A stretch of 64,000 nucleotides of DNA from an uncultured Ruegeria sp. (GCF_947500045.1 NZ_CANMQQ010000011.1:104087-168086); one strand, 5' to 3'; positions 8,441-17,772 are shown, counted from the first letter of the stretch. Program-made: numbers and translations. The notes: generated from the letters alone by a model not told the origin.

Positions 8441-9595
8441 ATGAGTGACATCGCAAAAATCCGCGCTGCGGTGATCGGGACCGGATTCATAGGAACGGTG
8501 CATGTTCAGGCCCTTCGGCGTCTGGGTGTAGATGTGAGAGGTGTTCTTGGATCATCGCCAGAGCGTGGCCGGGAACGGGCGCGCGAAATGAGCGTTCCAC
8601 GCGCCTTTGACACACTGGATGACCTATTGGCGGATAAAAATGTCGATGTCGTACATGTAACGACCCCTAATCACGCACATTATCCGCAGGTGAAATCGAT
8701 CCTGGCTGCAGGCAAACACGTCATCTGCGAGAAACCCCTTGCTATGACATCCGCTGAAAGCGCTGAAATGGTCGACCTTGCCAAGGCTTCTGGCAAAGTT
8801 GCAGCGGTTTGTTACAACATTCGCTTTTATCCACTGAACCAACAGGCCCACGGCATGGTCATGGCAGGGGATCTGGGTGATATCCGTTTTGTTACCGGAC
8901 ACTACCATCAGGACTGGCTTGCCAAACCCACCGACTGGAACTGGCGGCTGGAAAGCGAAATGGGCGGCACGCTGCGATCGGTCGGTGACATTGGAACGCA
9001 TTGGGTTGACCTGACAAGCTTTGTCACCGGCTTGAAAGCCACGTCGGTCTTGGCAGAGCTGACAACCTTCATCCCGGAACGCCAGAAACCTCTTGGCCCG
9101 GTTGAGACATTCGCCAGCGGAACCGGTGAAACCGAAAGTGTGCATATCGATACCGATGATGCCGCCATGATCCTAATTCGGTACGAAAACGGAGCGCGCG
9201 GTGTGATGAGCACCTCCCAGGTGAACATCGGCCGAAAGAACTCATTGCAGTGGGACATTGCAGGAGCCAAAGCCAGCGCCGCTTGGGACAGCGAAACACC
9301 CGATCATCTATTCATTGGACATCGCGATGCACCAAACCAGACCCTGATGCGTGACTTCACCTTGATGAACGAACCGGGGGTCGCAGCTGCCACATTGCCA
9401 CCTGGCCATGTCGAAGGTTTCGCAGATTCCTTCGTCAACTTTTTTCGGGCGGTCTACGCAGATGTCACGGCAGGCGGGCGTCAACAAAACAGCACATGGG
9501 CCACATTTGAAGATGGCCATTACGAGATGCGGTTCTGCGATGCGGTTGTGAAATCGGCGCATGAGAGCCGGTGGGTGGAATTGAGCGAGATTTGA
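8441..9595 (+). CDS. Gfo/Idh/MocA-family oxidoreductase (first of three)
   Basis: The 384-residue protein has an N-terminal Rossmann motif 'AAVIGTGFIGTVH', the family's 'HVICEKPLAM' motif with the catalytic-site Lys, and a C-terminal alpha/beta domain containing 'GGTLRSVGDIGTHWVDL', where Asp and His of the active site are expected. Relatives include inositol 2-dehydrogenase, MocA and various sugar dehydrogenases, which oxidise a ring hydroxyl with NAD(P)+. It follows the SDR with a 12-base gap and precedes a TIM-barrel isomerase by 10 bases, so it is clearly in an operon. Length is normal; specificity within inositol-like substrates is inferred from the neighbouring mocDE genes. Confidence 0.85.
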   Translation: MSDIAKIRAAVIGTGFIGTVHVQALRRLGVDVRGVLGSSPERGRERAREMSVPRAFDTLDDLLADKNVDVVHVTTPNHAHYPQVKSILAAGKHVICEKPLAMTSAESAEMVDLAKASGKVAAVCYNIRFYPLNQQAHGMVMAGDLGDIRFVTGHYHQDWLAKPTDWNWRLESEMGGTLRSVGDIGTHWVDLTSFVTGLKATSVLAELTTFIPERQKPLGPVETFASGTGETESVHIDTDDAAMILIRYENGARGVMSTSQVNIGRKNSLQWDIAGAKASAAWDSETPDHLFIGHRDAPNQTLMRDFTLMNEPGVAAATLPPGHVEGFADSFVNFFRAVYADVTAGGRQQNSTWATFEDGHYEMRFCDAVVKSAHESRWVELSEI

Positions 9596-9605
9596 AGGTG
9601 ACGAC

Positions 9606-10520
9606 ATGAAACTGGGCTTACTGACAGCACCATTCGAAGACACTCAACTGAAAGAGGTAGCGAGCTGGGCAGGCGCCAATGGCTTTTCGACCATGGAGGT
9701 TGCCTGCTGGCCTGCGGCAGGTGGCGAGCAACGGCGTTATGCCGGAACCAGCCACATCAATGTGGACGGTCTTTCCGCGGACCAGGGTAGTGAAATTATC
9801 GCAGAACTTAGAGAGCACGGGATCGAGGTTTCTGGTCTCGGATACTATCCTAACCCATTGCACACCGATGCAGGCCATCGGGCTGAAGTCATTGGGCATC
9901 TGAAGAAAGTAATCACCGCTGCTGGTGTGATGGGTATCAAAGTTGTCAACACATTCGTTGGCGGAGACCGCACACTGAACCTCGACGCGAACTGGGACCG
10001 AGCCACCGAAATTTTCGACCCTATCGTCCAGCACGCACGAGACGCAGGAGTGCGCCTGTGCTTCGAGAATTGTCCAATGATCTTCAGCCAAGACGAATGG
10101 CCCGGAGGTCACAACATTGCCTATTCGCCAAAAATCTGGCGGCGGATTTTTGAGGAATGGGGCGATGCGGTTGGAATGAATTTCGACCCGTCGCATCTGA
10201 TCTGGCAGTTCATCGATCAAACACGCTTTATCAAGGAATTCGGTCCTCACATGGCCCATGTCCACGCCAAGGATGTGATGGTCGATCAGGACGGGCTCTA
10301 TGAAAACGGGGTGATGTCAACAGGTATGGGATGGCAAATCCCGAGACTTTGTGGGCTGGGCGATGTGGACTGGTCTGATTTCTTTTCTGGCCTTTACCGC
10401 GTCGGATACGACGGTCCGATCATCATCGAGCATGAAGACAGGTTGTTCGAAGGGGCAGACGAAAAGGTCAAACGGGGTTTCCTGCTGGCGCGGGATGTAC
10501 TGTCGCCATTCATCAAGTGA
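9606..10520 (+). CDS. Sugar phosphate isomerase/epimerase, IolE/MocC-like TIM barrel
   Basis: A 304-residue xylose-isomerase-like TIM barrel (AP endonuclease 2 superfamily). Metal-ligand candidates are visible in 'LCFENCPMIF' (Glu), 'GMNFDPSHLIWQ' (Asp, His), 'HVHAKD' (His) and 'IIIEHED' (Glu). Relatives include IolE (inosose dehydratase), IolI and MocC of rhizopine degradation, as well as ketose 3-epimerases. Within this cluster, conversion of an inosose-like ketone made by the Gfo/Idh dehydrogenases is a reasonable role. It starts 10 bases after the preceding gene. I cannot distinguish dehydratase from isomerase by eye. Confidence 0.75.
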   Translation: MKLGLLTAPFEDTQLKEVASWAGANGFSTMEVACWPAAGGEQRRYAGTSHINVDGLSADQGSEIIAELREHGIEVSGLGYYPNPLHTDAGHRAEVIGHLKKVITAAGVMGIKVVNTFVGGDRTLNLDANWDRATEIFDPIVQHARDAGVRLCFENCPMIFSQDEWPGGHNIAYSPKIWRRIFEEWGDAVGMNFDPSHLIWQFIDQTRFIKEFGPHMAHVHAKDVMVDQDGLYENGVMSTGMGWQIPRLCGLGDVDWSDFFSGLYRVGYDGPIIIEHEDRLFEGADEKVKRGFLLARDVLSPFIK

Positions 10521-10564
10521 AGAAATTATCAAATTTGAAATAACTAAACCGGGAGGAAAATGAA

Positions 10565-11602
10565 ATGAAAAACCTACTCTATGGCGTGGCTGCAATCGCG
10601 GTTTCAGCGTCTATTTCAACCATGGCAATAGCTGATGGGCACAAGCAGTACACCATCGGTGTGTCCAACACCGTTCAAGGCAATGGCTGGCGCGAACAGA
10701 TGATCTGCGCCATGCGGGCTCAAGCTCTGGTCGAAGCCGATGTGACAAATCTGATCGTTGCGCATCGCAACACGGATTCAGCCGGGCAGCTGGAAGACAT
10801 CAACAATCTGATTGAAGCGGGTGTCGACGCAATCGTTCTGAACCCGTCCAACCCTGATGCTTTGAACTCTGCGCTGGAAAAGGCAATGTCTCAGGACATC
10901 GTCGTTGTTGCCGTGGATGCGGGCGTTTCGGCTGATGGTGCCTACATTCTGTCAAACAATCAGGAAGAATACGCCTACCTTGGTGCCAAGTGGTTGTTTG
11001 AACAGCTCGGTGGCAAAGGTGACGTTGTATATATGCGCGGTATCGCTGGCGTCTCAGCCGATACAGATCGTGACAATGGCTTTAAACGCGCCTTGGCAGA
11101 ACATCCCGACATCAATGTGGTGCATGAAGTTTTCACCGGCTGGCAGCAGGATCAGGGCAAGCAACAAATCTTTGATTACCTAGCCACCGGTATCCCGTTT
11201 GACGGTGTCTGGACCAGCGGTATCGACAACGTAATCGTCGACGCATTCACCGAATCCGGTGCACCTTTGGTGCCGATCGTCGGCGCAGACAACGCGGGCT
11301 TTGTTCAATACTTGACCGAGGTTGAGGGCCTGAACGGTGCGGCGGTGACAAATCCCGGCTCGGTTGGCGGCGCAGGCATTGCACTGGCTGTCGACATTCT
11401 GAACGGCAAGGCACCTGAGAACAAAACCGTTCTTGTAGATCCTGTGCTTTGGGAGAATGCGACGGACGCAGGCCGTGAAACGATTACAGCGGCTCAGAAT
11501 CCTAACCTGGACCCAGAGTGGCCTGTTTCAGTGACCGTTCCCGGCTGGACCGACTACACGATGGAACAGATCATCGACTGTAAGGGACCCGGCGAGGGCT
11601 GA
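10565..11602 (+). CDS. Sugar ABC transporter periplasmic binding protein (MocB/RbsB type)
   Basis: A 345-residue protein with a Sec signal peptide (residues 1 to about 23, ending 'STMAIADG'), then a periplasmic-binding-protein type 1 fold: 'YTIGVSNTVQGNGWREQM', 'NLIEAGVDAIVLNPSNPDALN' and 'DAGVSADGAYILSNNQEEYAYLGAKWL' match the ribose/inositol/rhizopine-binding group. A strong GGGAGGA ribosome site precedes the ATG. It binds the sugar or cyclitol in the periplasm and hands it to the ATPase and permeases encoded directly downstream. An inverted repeat follows the gene at 11620-11639. Confidence 0.88.
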   Translation: MKNLLYGVAAIAVSASISTMAIADGHKQYTIGVSNTVQGNGWREQMICAMRAQALVEADVTNLIVAHRNTDSAGQLEDINNLIEAGVDAIVLNPSNPDALNSALEKAMSQDIVVVAVDAGVSADGAYILSNNQEEYAYLGAKWLFEQLGGKGDVVYMRGIAGVSADTDRDNGFKRALAEHPDINVVHEVFTGWQQDQGKQQIFDYLATGIPFDGVWTSGIDNVIVDAFTESGAPLVPIVGADNAGFVQYLTEVEGLNGAAVTNPGSVGGAGIALAVDILNGKAPENKTVLVDPVLWENATDAGRETITAAQNPNLDPEWPVSVTVPGWTDYTMEQIIDCKGPGEG

Positions 11603-11619
11603 CCCCAACTGACTGGCCG

Positions 11620-11639
11620 TCCGCCCTTAGCTGGGCGGA
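11620..11639 (+). other. RNA stem-loop after the sugar-binding protein gene
   Basis: TCCGCCC (11620-11626) and GGGCGGA (11633-11639) form a 7-bp stem with a 6-base loop. No T-run follows, so it is more likely a 3'-end stabiliser or partial attenuator that raises binding-protein mRNA over the downstream transporter genes than a full terminator. Confidence 0.5.
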
Positions 11640-11675
11640 TGGCAACTCCAATACACTCGGTATTCAAGGGCTTCC

Positions 11676-13160
11676 ATGAGCAGTACACCACTTCTCGACG
11701 CGTCTGACGTGGCCAAAAGTTTTGGCGCCGTGCGCGCATTGACGAATGCCCATCTTACGGTTGCCGAAGGCGAAATCGTCGCCTTGATGGGTGCAAATGG
11801 CGCTGGCAAGTCCACTTTCGTCAAAATCATTACCGGTGCCCTGAAACCCGACGCTGGACAGGTGTTGATCAGGGGCAAACAGGCCTTTGTCGGAAGTCCC
11901 GCCGAAGCCCGTCGATCCGGTTTGGTGCCGGTATATCAGGAGCCCTCGCTCATTCCCGATCTCGACGTTTCCGATAATCTCAGACTGACAGACACACCTG
12001 TCGATCTGTTCCGGGACTGGGTTTCAGAGCTTGGAATAGAAGACCTGAAACTGTCGGCAATGATTGGCGATCTGCCACTTGCCACACTGCGGATCCTCGA
12101 TCTGGCACGCGCACTGGCTGTGGAACCGGACGTACTCTTGCTGGACGAAATGACCGCAGCGCTGCCGACAGACTTGGTTGAGCGCGTATTGAAGACCGTG
12201 CGGCGCAAAGCAAATGACGGTATGGGGGTGATCTATGTTTCCCATCGCTTCACCGAGATTTCGGAATTGTGCGACCGGGCAACGGTGTTGCGGGATGGCA
12301 TGTCAGTCGGAGACCTGGACATTGAACCGGGCGTAGAAGAACGCGTTGTCGAGTTGATGTTGGGTCAGAAGATAGACATTGGAACACGTCAGGTCCTTCA
12401 AACAAATGAACCACAGGCTAAGACACCGCGCCTGAGCATTAAGTCACTGGCGTTCGAACCCAGATTCTCGGACGTTTCGTTCGACTTGTTCCCCGGCGAA
12501 GTCCTAGGGGTGGTCGCGCTTGAGGGTCAGGGGCAGGATGAACTGTTTGAGGTTCTGGCGGGCTTTGATCGCCCGACTTCAGGATCAATGGAAGTTGATG
12601 GGACACCTGTAAACTTCGCCCACCCTGCCGATGCCATTGCAGCCGGGATGACCTTCGTGCCGGGCGATCGTTCAGAGGCTCTGCTGGCGCAAAGGTCAGT
12701 CAAAGAAAACATCGCTCTGCCATTTTCAGCCCGGCTCAAGGACTGGGGGCCGTTAAAACTGCGGCATGAGCGCGATCGGGTCGCTTACGCGGTTGAGAAA
12801 CTGCAGATCGACACACGCGCGCAGGGCGAGGTGCAAAGACTTTCAGGTGGCAACCAACAGAAAGTCACCATTGGCCGCTGGCTGGCGACAGGTGTTGAAA
12901 CCCTGCTTTTATTCGATCCTACCCGTGGCATCGATGTGCGTACAAAGCGCCAGATTTACCCGCTTGTCCGTGAGTTGGCAGATCAAGGCGCGGCGGTTTT
13001 GTTCTACACATCTGAGCTGGAAGAAATTCCTCTTGCCTGTGACCGCGCGGTCGTAATCTTCAACGGGCGCGTGGTTGACGTGATAGATGCGGTCGACGCG
13101 GATGAGCAAACGCTGATGCGTGCGGCTTATGGCCTGACTGAGACGGAGGGCGCGGCGTGA
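11676..13160 (+). CDS. Sugar ABC transporter ATPase with two nucleotide-binding domains
   Basis: A 494-residue ATPase of the RbsA/MglA type. Domain one has Walker A 'GANGAGKST' at residues 39-47 and Walker B 'PDVLLLDEMTAALP'. Its signature region is altered ('LPLATLRILDLARAL'). Domain two has a degenerate Walker A ('ALEGQGQDELFEVLAGF') but a good signature 'RLSGGNQQKV' and 'LLFDPTRGIDV', which is normal for this family. It energises import through the two permeases that follow. The ATG at 11676 has only a weak ribosome site. Its stop overlaps the next start by 4 bases. Confidence 0.9.
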   Translation: MSSTPLLDASDVAKSFGAVRALTNAHLTVAEGEIVALMGANGAGKSTFVKIITGALKPDAGQVLIRGKQAFVGSPAEARRSGLVPVYQEPSLIPDLDVSDNLRLTDTPVDLFRDWVSELGIEDLKLSAMIGDLPLATLRILDLARALAVEPDVLLLDEMTAALPTDLVERVLKTVRRKANDGMGVIYVSHRFTEISELCDRATVLRDGMSVGDLDIEPGVEERVVELMLGQKIDIGTRQVLQTNEPQAKTPRLSIKSLAFEPRFSDVSFDLFPGEVLGVVALEGQGQDELFEVLAGFDRPTSGSMEVDGTPVNFAHPADAIAAGMTFVPGDRSEALLAQRSVKENIALPFSARLKDWGPLKLRHERDRVAYAVEKLQIDTRAQGEVQRLSGGNQQKVTIGRWLATGVETLLLFDPTRGIDVRTKRQIYPLVRELADQGAAVLFYTSELEEIPLACDRAVVIFNGRVVDVIDAVDADEQTLMRAAYGLTETEGAA

Positions 13161-14098
13161 GCGGGGCCATCCGAAAACATGCATGGGTCATGGGGTTAGC
13201 GGTTCTTCTCGTGGTTCTTTTGACCATCACAAAATTGATACAGCCAACTTTCGGTGCGTCCGGACTGGAAAGTATTGCCCGCGCCGCCCTGCCCTTTGCT
13301 TTCGCAACCGCCGGTATGGCCATCGTCGTAATTGTCGGCGGTATCGACCTGTCTGTTGCGTCTATGATGGCGGTCTGTGCTGTGACTGCAGCCGTTCTGA
13401 TGGAGCGCATGGCCGGTGCACCGGCCTTGTTTATCGTGTTGGGGGTCGGGCTTTTGATGGGGTTGATCAATGGCCTTTTGATCGTTGTAACGCGCGTGCC
13501 CGACATCGTTGTGACGCTCGCCATGCTGTTTGTATGGGAAGGCGTCGCGCTGTTGATCCTTGAGACTCCGGGCGGCGCGACTGCAGATTGGCTGGAACAG
13601 GCAATACGCGGTCACTTTCTGTTCGACGGGCTGCCCAAGGCACTGCTTGTCATTGCCTTGGGCATCGCTGTTGTCTGGTTGCCAATCCGGCGCTCCAAAC
13701 TCGGGCTCTCGATCTACGCCACCGGATCAGACGAGCTTGCCGCCTTCCGCTCTGGCGTTTCAGTGGGAAGAACAAAGATAGCGGCCTATGCGCTGTGCGG
13801 GCTGTTTTGTGCGATGGGCGGTCTAAGCCTCGCTGCGCTGACCGGGATTGGAGAGCCAGTTCCAGGGCCGTATCTTATGGCCTCGGTCGCGGCCGTAGTA
13901 CTTGGCGGTGTCGTGCTGGGCGGTGGCAAAGGCGGTCTGCTTGGGCCGATCATCGCGGTATTCGTTTTGCGGATCATTCGGACGATCCTGACATTGCTGG
14001 CCGTCGATCCAAACGTGACCACGATTATCGAAGGCACGATTATGGTTCTCGTCGTCATGCTGGGCACGGCGGCTTCACTAAAGGGAGCCCGCCGATGA
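13157..14098 (+). CDS. Sugar ABC transporter permease (RbsC type), first
   Basis: A 313-residue BPD_transp_2 permease with about nine hydrophobic segments and the family motifs 'VGGIDLSVASMMAVCAV' and 'GGVVLGGGKGGLLGPIIA'. It forms half of the inner-membrane channel of the sugar/cyclitol importer. The GTG start overlaps the ATPase stop, and its own stop overlaps the ATG of the second permease (ATGA at 14095), so ATPase and both permeases are translationally coupled. Confidence 0.9.
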   Translation: MSGAIRKHAWVMGLAVLLVVLLTITKLIQPTFGASGLESIARAALPFAFATAGMAIVVIVGGIDLSVASMMAVCAVTAAVLMERMAGAPALFIVLGVGLLMGLINGLLIVVTRVPDIVVTLAMLFVWEGVALLILETPGGATADWLEQAIRGHFLFDGLPKALLVIALGIAVVWLPIRRSKLGLSIYATGSDELAAFRSGVSVGRTKIAAYALCGLFCAMGGLSLAALTGIGEPVPGPYLMASVAAVVLGGVVLGGGKGGLLGPIIAVFVLRIIRTILTLLAVDPNVTTIIEGTIMVLVVMLGTAASLKGARR

Positions 14099-15102
14099 GC
14101 ATGGACACCATAGATCCACCGATGGTCCGCTTTGGCCGGTATCTGCGAGATAACCCGATCATCCCGCTATTGGTCTTCCTGTTCCTGATGATCGCCGTGC
14201 TCGAAGTATTGCGGCCAGGTATCGTTACCCCTTTTCGTGCAGGTCGGGATGGGCTGATTTCAACCTTTTGGGTTGGCAACCTGATCAAGTTTGCAATTCC
14301 GTTGGCGATGCTTGCGGCTTGTCAGGTGCTGACTATGCTAACCGCAGGTATAGATCTCTCGGTCGGAGTAGTTGCCACAGTGTCGGCCTTCGTCTGCGCG
14401 ACACTTAGTGCGATTTGGGGCGTGACACCTGCAGTATTGATCGCGCTGTCAGCTGGCCTATTTGTGGGTGTTGTAAATGGCATCGGTGTAGGATTGGTCC
14501 GGGTTCATCCATTGATCATGACTTTGGGAACCGGGTTGATCGCCACCGGCTGCCTACAGGTCTATCAACGGTTGGTTATCAACGCTGGAACAGAGATCCC
14601 AGCTTTCCTAGCGTGGCTCGGAACAGGTCGCACCGCAGGGATGCCAAACGGCCTTTTTGTATTCATCCCGTTTGCGCTCTTTATTCTGTGGCTCATGCGT
14701 TATACCGGATTTGGTCGGTTGCTGTTCGCCTTGGGTTCAAACGAGCAAGCCGCCAAATTATCCGGGGTACGCGCCTGGCAGGTCTATCTGGCGCTCTACG
14801 TGCTTTCTAGTTTGATCGCCGCGCTAGCTGGCTTGCTCTATCTCGGAATGATCCGCCAAACCTCGTTGAGCCTTGCCAACCCCCTATTGTTACCCTCAGT
14901 CGCCGCAGCAGTGATTGGCGGCACATCAATCTTCGGGGGCCGTGGCAGTTTCGCAGGCGCGATCGTAGGTGCGCTTATACTGCGTGTACTGGATACTATG
15001 CTAACGTTGATGCAATTGCCGGAAGGTGTTCGCACGGCCCTGTTTGGGCTGATCATCCTCGCAGTTACCGCACTTTACGTCAGGATTACGGGCACTCGCT
15101 GA
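14095..15102 (+). CDS. Sugar ABC transporter permease (RbsC type), second
   Basis: The correct start is the ATG at 14095 ('MSMDTIDPPM'), overlapping the first permease stop. The frame is open further upstream, but that part only shadows the first permease. The 335-residue protein has the family motifs 'LTAGIDLSVGVVATVSAFV' and 'VIGGTSIFGGRGSFAGAIVG'. With the first permease it forms a heterodimeric channel in the inner membrane. It ends 12 bases before the second Gfo/Idh gene. Confidence 0.9.
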   Translation: MSMDTIDPPMVRFGRYLRDNPIIPLLVFLFLMIAVLEVLRPGIVTPFRAGRDGLISTFWVGNLIKFAIPLAMLAACQVLTMLTAGIDLSVGVVATVSAFVCATLSAIWGVTPAVLIALSAGLFVGVVNGIGVGLVRVHPLIMTLGTGLIATGCLQVYQRLVINAGTEIPAFLAWLGTGRTAGMPNGLFVFIPFALFILWLMRYTGFGRLLFALGSNEQAAKLSGVRAWQVYLALYVLSSLIAALAGLLYLGMIRQTSLSLANPLLLPSVAAAVIGGTSIFGGRGSFAGAIVGALILRVLDTMLTLMQLPEGVRTALFGLIILAVTALYVRITGTR

Positions 15103-15114
15103 AGGGAATTCCCA

Positions 15115-16191
15115 ATGACCAAATTCCAGATCGTCGGTATCAGTTTCGATCACATGCATATGGGCGACTTGCTTCGGATGGTGCACGATCATCCAAACGC
15201 AGAAATCGCCGGTATATTCGATCCGGATCGGGACAAGATGCAAGCAGCTGCAACGACATTCGGCATTCCCGAAGATCGGATATTTACCGATTTCGACGCC
15301 TGCATGGCTGCGGGCCCCTACGACATGGCACTTCTTTGCGTGGCAACGGCTCAGCATGCAGAATATACCGAACGGTTGGCCTCTTACGACCTGCATGTTT
15401 TTGTCGAAAAACCCTTTGCCGCATCTGCAGACGACGCGCGCCGTATGATGGCTGCGATGGATAGGACCGACAAGCAGTTAATCATCAACTGGCCCTTACG
15501 ATGGGTCGAAAGCCATGTAACCGCCAAGCGGTTGATTGATGAGGGGATGATCGGCGACCTGCGCGAAGTACATTTCTATGACGGAAATCGCGGGCCCCTG
15601 TACCATCTGGCCGACAAGGTCGAAGTCACCCCGGAAGAGGTTGAGCGTCAGAAACCAAACTCATGGTGGTATAAGCGGGCATCGGGTGGTGGGTCACTGT
15701 TGGATTATCTTGGCTACGGCGCGACGCTTGGAACCTGGTTTATGGGCGGCAAGGAGCCGGTCGAGGTGACATGCACAGTCGATGAGACACCTGGCATCGA
15801 GGTCGACCAACATGCCATTGCCGTTTGCCGTTATGAAACCGGGCTTTCAAAAATGGAAACGCGCTGGGGCACCTTCACCGACCCCTGGACAACGCAACCT
15901 CAACCAACATGTGGATTCGTCTTTGTGGGCACAGATGGCACCATTTCCTCGCCCGATTACGCCGATCACATAACGATTCAGACACGCGCAAAACCCGAAC
16001 GGCACCAGATACCAGTGACCCCGCTACCGATTGGTGAGCGAAATGCGATTGAGTACGCCCTCGACTGCATATCCAAAGGAATCTCGGTCAAAGGGCCGTT
16101 GGAACCAGCGCTTTGCCTGACGGCACAACGGATTGTGGATACCGCGCTCCGCTCGGCAAGTGAAAAACGGACATTTAGGTTACTCTCATGA
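15115..16191 (+). CDS. Gfo/Idh/MocA-family oxidoreductase (second)
   Basis: The 358-residue protein begins with the Rossmann strand 'FQIVGISFDHMHMGDLL', slightly unlike the usual GxGxxG, followed by 'HVFVEKPFAA', the EKP motif of the family, and a C-terminal domain with 'GGGSLLDYLGYGATLGTWF'. The absence of a clean GxGxxG means cofactor binding should be treated with some caution. As part of the operon after the importer, it probably performs another oxidation or isomerising redox step on the imported cyclitol or sugar. It overlaps the next gene by 4 bases. Confidence 0.8.
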   Translation: MTKFQIVGISFDHMHMGDLLRMVHDHPNAEIAGIFDPDRDKMQAAATTFGIPEDRIFTDFDACMAAGPYDMALLCVATAQHAEYTERLASYDLHVFVEKPFAASADDARRMMAAMDRTDKQLIINWPLRWVESHVTAKRLIDEGMIGDLREVHFYDGNRGPLYHLADKVEVTPEEVERQKPNSWWYKRASGGGSLLDYLGYGATLGTWFMGGKEPVEVTCTVDETPGIEVDQHAIAVCRYETGLSKMETRWGTFTDPWTTQPQPTCGFVFVGTDGTISSPDYADHITIQTRAKPERHQIPVTPLPIGERNAIEYALDCISKGISVKGPLEPALCLTAQRIVDTALRSASEKRTFRLLS

Positions 16192-17303
16192 CCGCAGACA
16201 GTGTCGATACCGACCAGTACGCTTTGAAATCTGTGCAACTGAAAGAAATTGAAGCACCGGGCCTGCCTTACCGCCCGCCGATGCCTCAACACTATATGCC
16301 CCGGATCGGGGTTATTGGTACGGGTGGGATTTCTGCAAGCCATCTTGATGCCTATCGAACAGCCGGTTGGGACGTCGCCGCAATCTGGAACCGTACGCGA
16401 GCGAAGGCTGAGGAGAACGCTGCTGTATACTGCCCCTCTGCCCGCATTGAAGATGACTGGGAGGCGCTTCTTGCCGATAGCGAGATCGACGTAGTCGACA
16501 TCACGCTTCACCCCGAACAACGCATACCAATCATCAAGGCTGCATTGCAGGCGGGAAAACACGTGCTCAGCCAGAAGCCCTTTGTTACCGACCTCGATCT
16601 GGGCTATGACCTTGTGAAGCTGGCAGATGATCAGGGAGTTAAACTAGCTGTAAACCAAAACGGCCGTTGGGCCCCGCACCTGTCCTGGATGCGCGAGGCG
16701 GTTACAGCCGGATTGATCGGCGATGTTCTGTCGGCACATATCTCGATTCACTGGGATCACAGCTGGACCGCAGGTACTCCATTTGACGAGATCGACCACC
16801 TGATACTCTACGATTTCGGCGTGCATTGGTTCGACTTTCTTGCTTCTCTCGTCGGAGACAGGGCAGAAAGCGTATTTGCAACCGCGAATTCCGCACGTGG
16901 CCAAACAAACAAAGCGTCTCTGATGTCGCAGGCTTTGGTCCGTTTGGACCAAGGCCAAGCAAGCCTGATTTTTGACGGAGGCGTTCCCTGCGGACCTCGC
17001 GACACAACATACATTGCTGGTACGACCGGCAGCCTGACATCAGTTGGGCCAGATCTTTCGACGCAAACTGTGACACTTGAGACAGCGCATGGCATTGCGC
17101 GACCTGCGCTCAAAGGACGATGGTTCAACGACGGGTTTCGTGGAGCCATGGGAGATCTTCTTTGCTCCATTGAAGACAATCGAGAGCCCACTGTGTCTGC
17201 AAGAAACAACCTAGAGTCTTTGGCCATCGTATTCGCAGCAATTGCATCATCCGAGGGCAACAGAGAAATCAAAATAGGAAGCATTAGAACACTCAGCAAC
17301 TGA
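16188..17303 (+). CDS. Gfo/Idh/MocA-family oxidoreductase (third)
   Basis: A 371-residue protein whose first 40 residues form an extra leader ('VQLKEIEAPGLPYRPP') before the Rossmann motif 'IGVIGTGGISASHLDAYR'. The usual EKP motif reads 'HVLSQKPFVTD', with Gln for Glu and the Lys kept. The C-terminal domain contains 'YDFGVHWFDFLASL', the place of the active-site His and Asp. It is the last recognisable gene of the plus-strand operon. The ATGA overlap with the second dehydrogenase implies they are made together. Having three paralogous dehydrogenases suggests successive ring oxidations and reductions, or several related substrates. Confidence 0.82.
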   Translation: MTADSVDTDQYALKSVQLKEIEAPGLPYRPPMPQHYMPRIGVIGTGGISASHLDAYRTAGWDVAAIWNRTRAKAEENAAVYCPSARIEDDWEALLADSEIDVVDITLHPEQRIPIIKAALQAGKHVLSQKPFVTDLDLGYDLVKLADDQGVKLAVNQNGRWAPHLSWMREAVTAGLIGDVLSAHISIHWDHSWTAGTPFDEIDHLILYDFGVHWFDFLASLVGDRAESVFATANSARGQTNKASLMSQALVRLDQGQASLIFDGGVPCGPRDTTYIAGTTGSLTSVGPDLSTQTVTLETAHGIARPALKGRWFNDGFRGAMGDLLCSIEDNREPTVSARNNLESLAIVFAAIASSEGNREIKIGSIRTLSN

Positions 17304-17772
17304 ATTGGAGAGCTCAAACAAAATCTATTCAATCTTAGGTCTATGCCCTCAAACTCGGACTGGTACAGCCCGACTTTTTCAAGCCGCTCACAAGTGAGAT
17401 TCTGTAACTGTACCGGTCGTTCGGAAGAAAAGGCGCAAGAAAGCCTGTCTGAGCTTTCAGGCGGAATCTTCACACCTTTGCAATGCCACTCCCTCCAAAG
17501 GGGAAACCCATCATCGTTGGCTCTGTCGCAAATCTTTGACAGTTGGCGGTCTCGTGGTTTTCGGCTGCATGGAATCTGGCCTTACTCGGCCCAATAAAGC
17601 TCGATTTGATCGCTATTGGTTTCGTCGTGGAGGGACTGGATTCTGAATCCAAAGCACGTGAATTGAAAGATGAATTGCTGAAAAACCTGCGCAGCGATTG
17701 CGCAACGCGGAACACGCCTTTACCGACCGAAGAGTCTTTCAACTAAGACAGGGTCCGGCCATGCTTTGATGC
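17304..17772. other. Degenerate intergenic region with an IS-like end motif
   Basis: About 470 bases between the moc-like operon and a truncated glyoxalase gene. No gene is recognised. GGCTCTGTCGCAAATC at 17519-17534 resembles the terminal repeat of IS6-type elements and may be a solo end. A short plus-strand frame ending at 17746 looks like an acidic/basic C-terminal peptide ('KARELKDELLKNL'), possibly a gene remnant, but I cannot name it. Confidence 0.4.

Noticed and set aside
13588..14094. Open frame upstream of the second RbsC-type permease that would extend it to 504 residues
   Set aside because: It lies in another frame over the first permease gene; the ATG at 14095 overlaps the upstream stop and gives the normal family length.
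17543..17746. Plus-strand 67-codon frame with a charged C-terminus
   Set aside because: No family recognised and no ribosome site; treated as possible remnant only. The overlapping minus-strand frame at 17470-17742 is no better.
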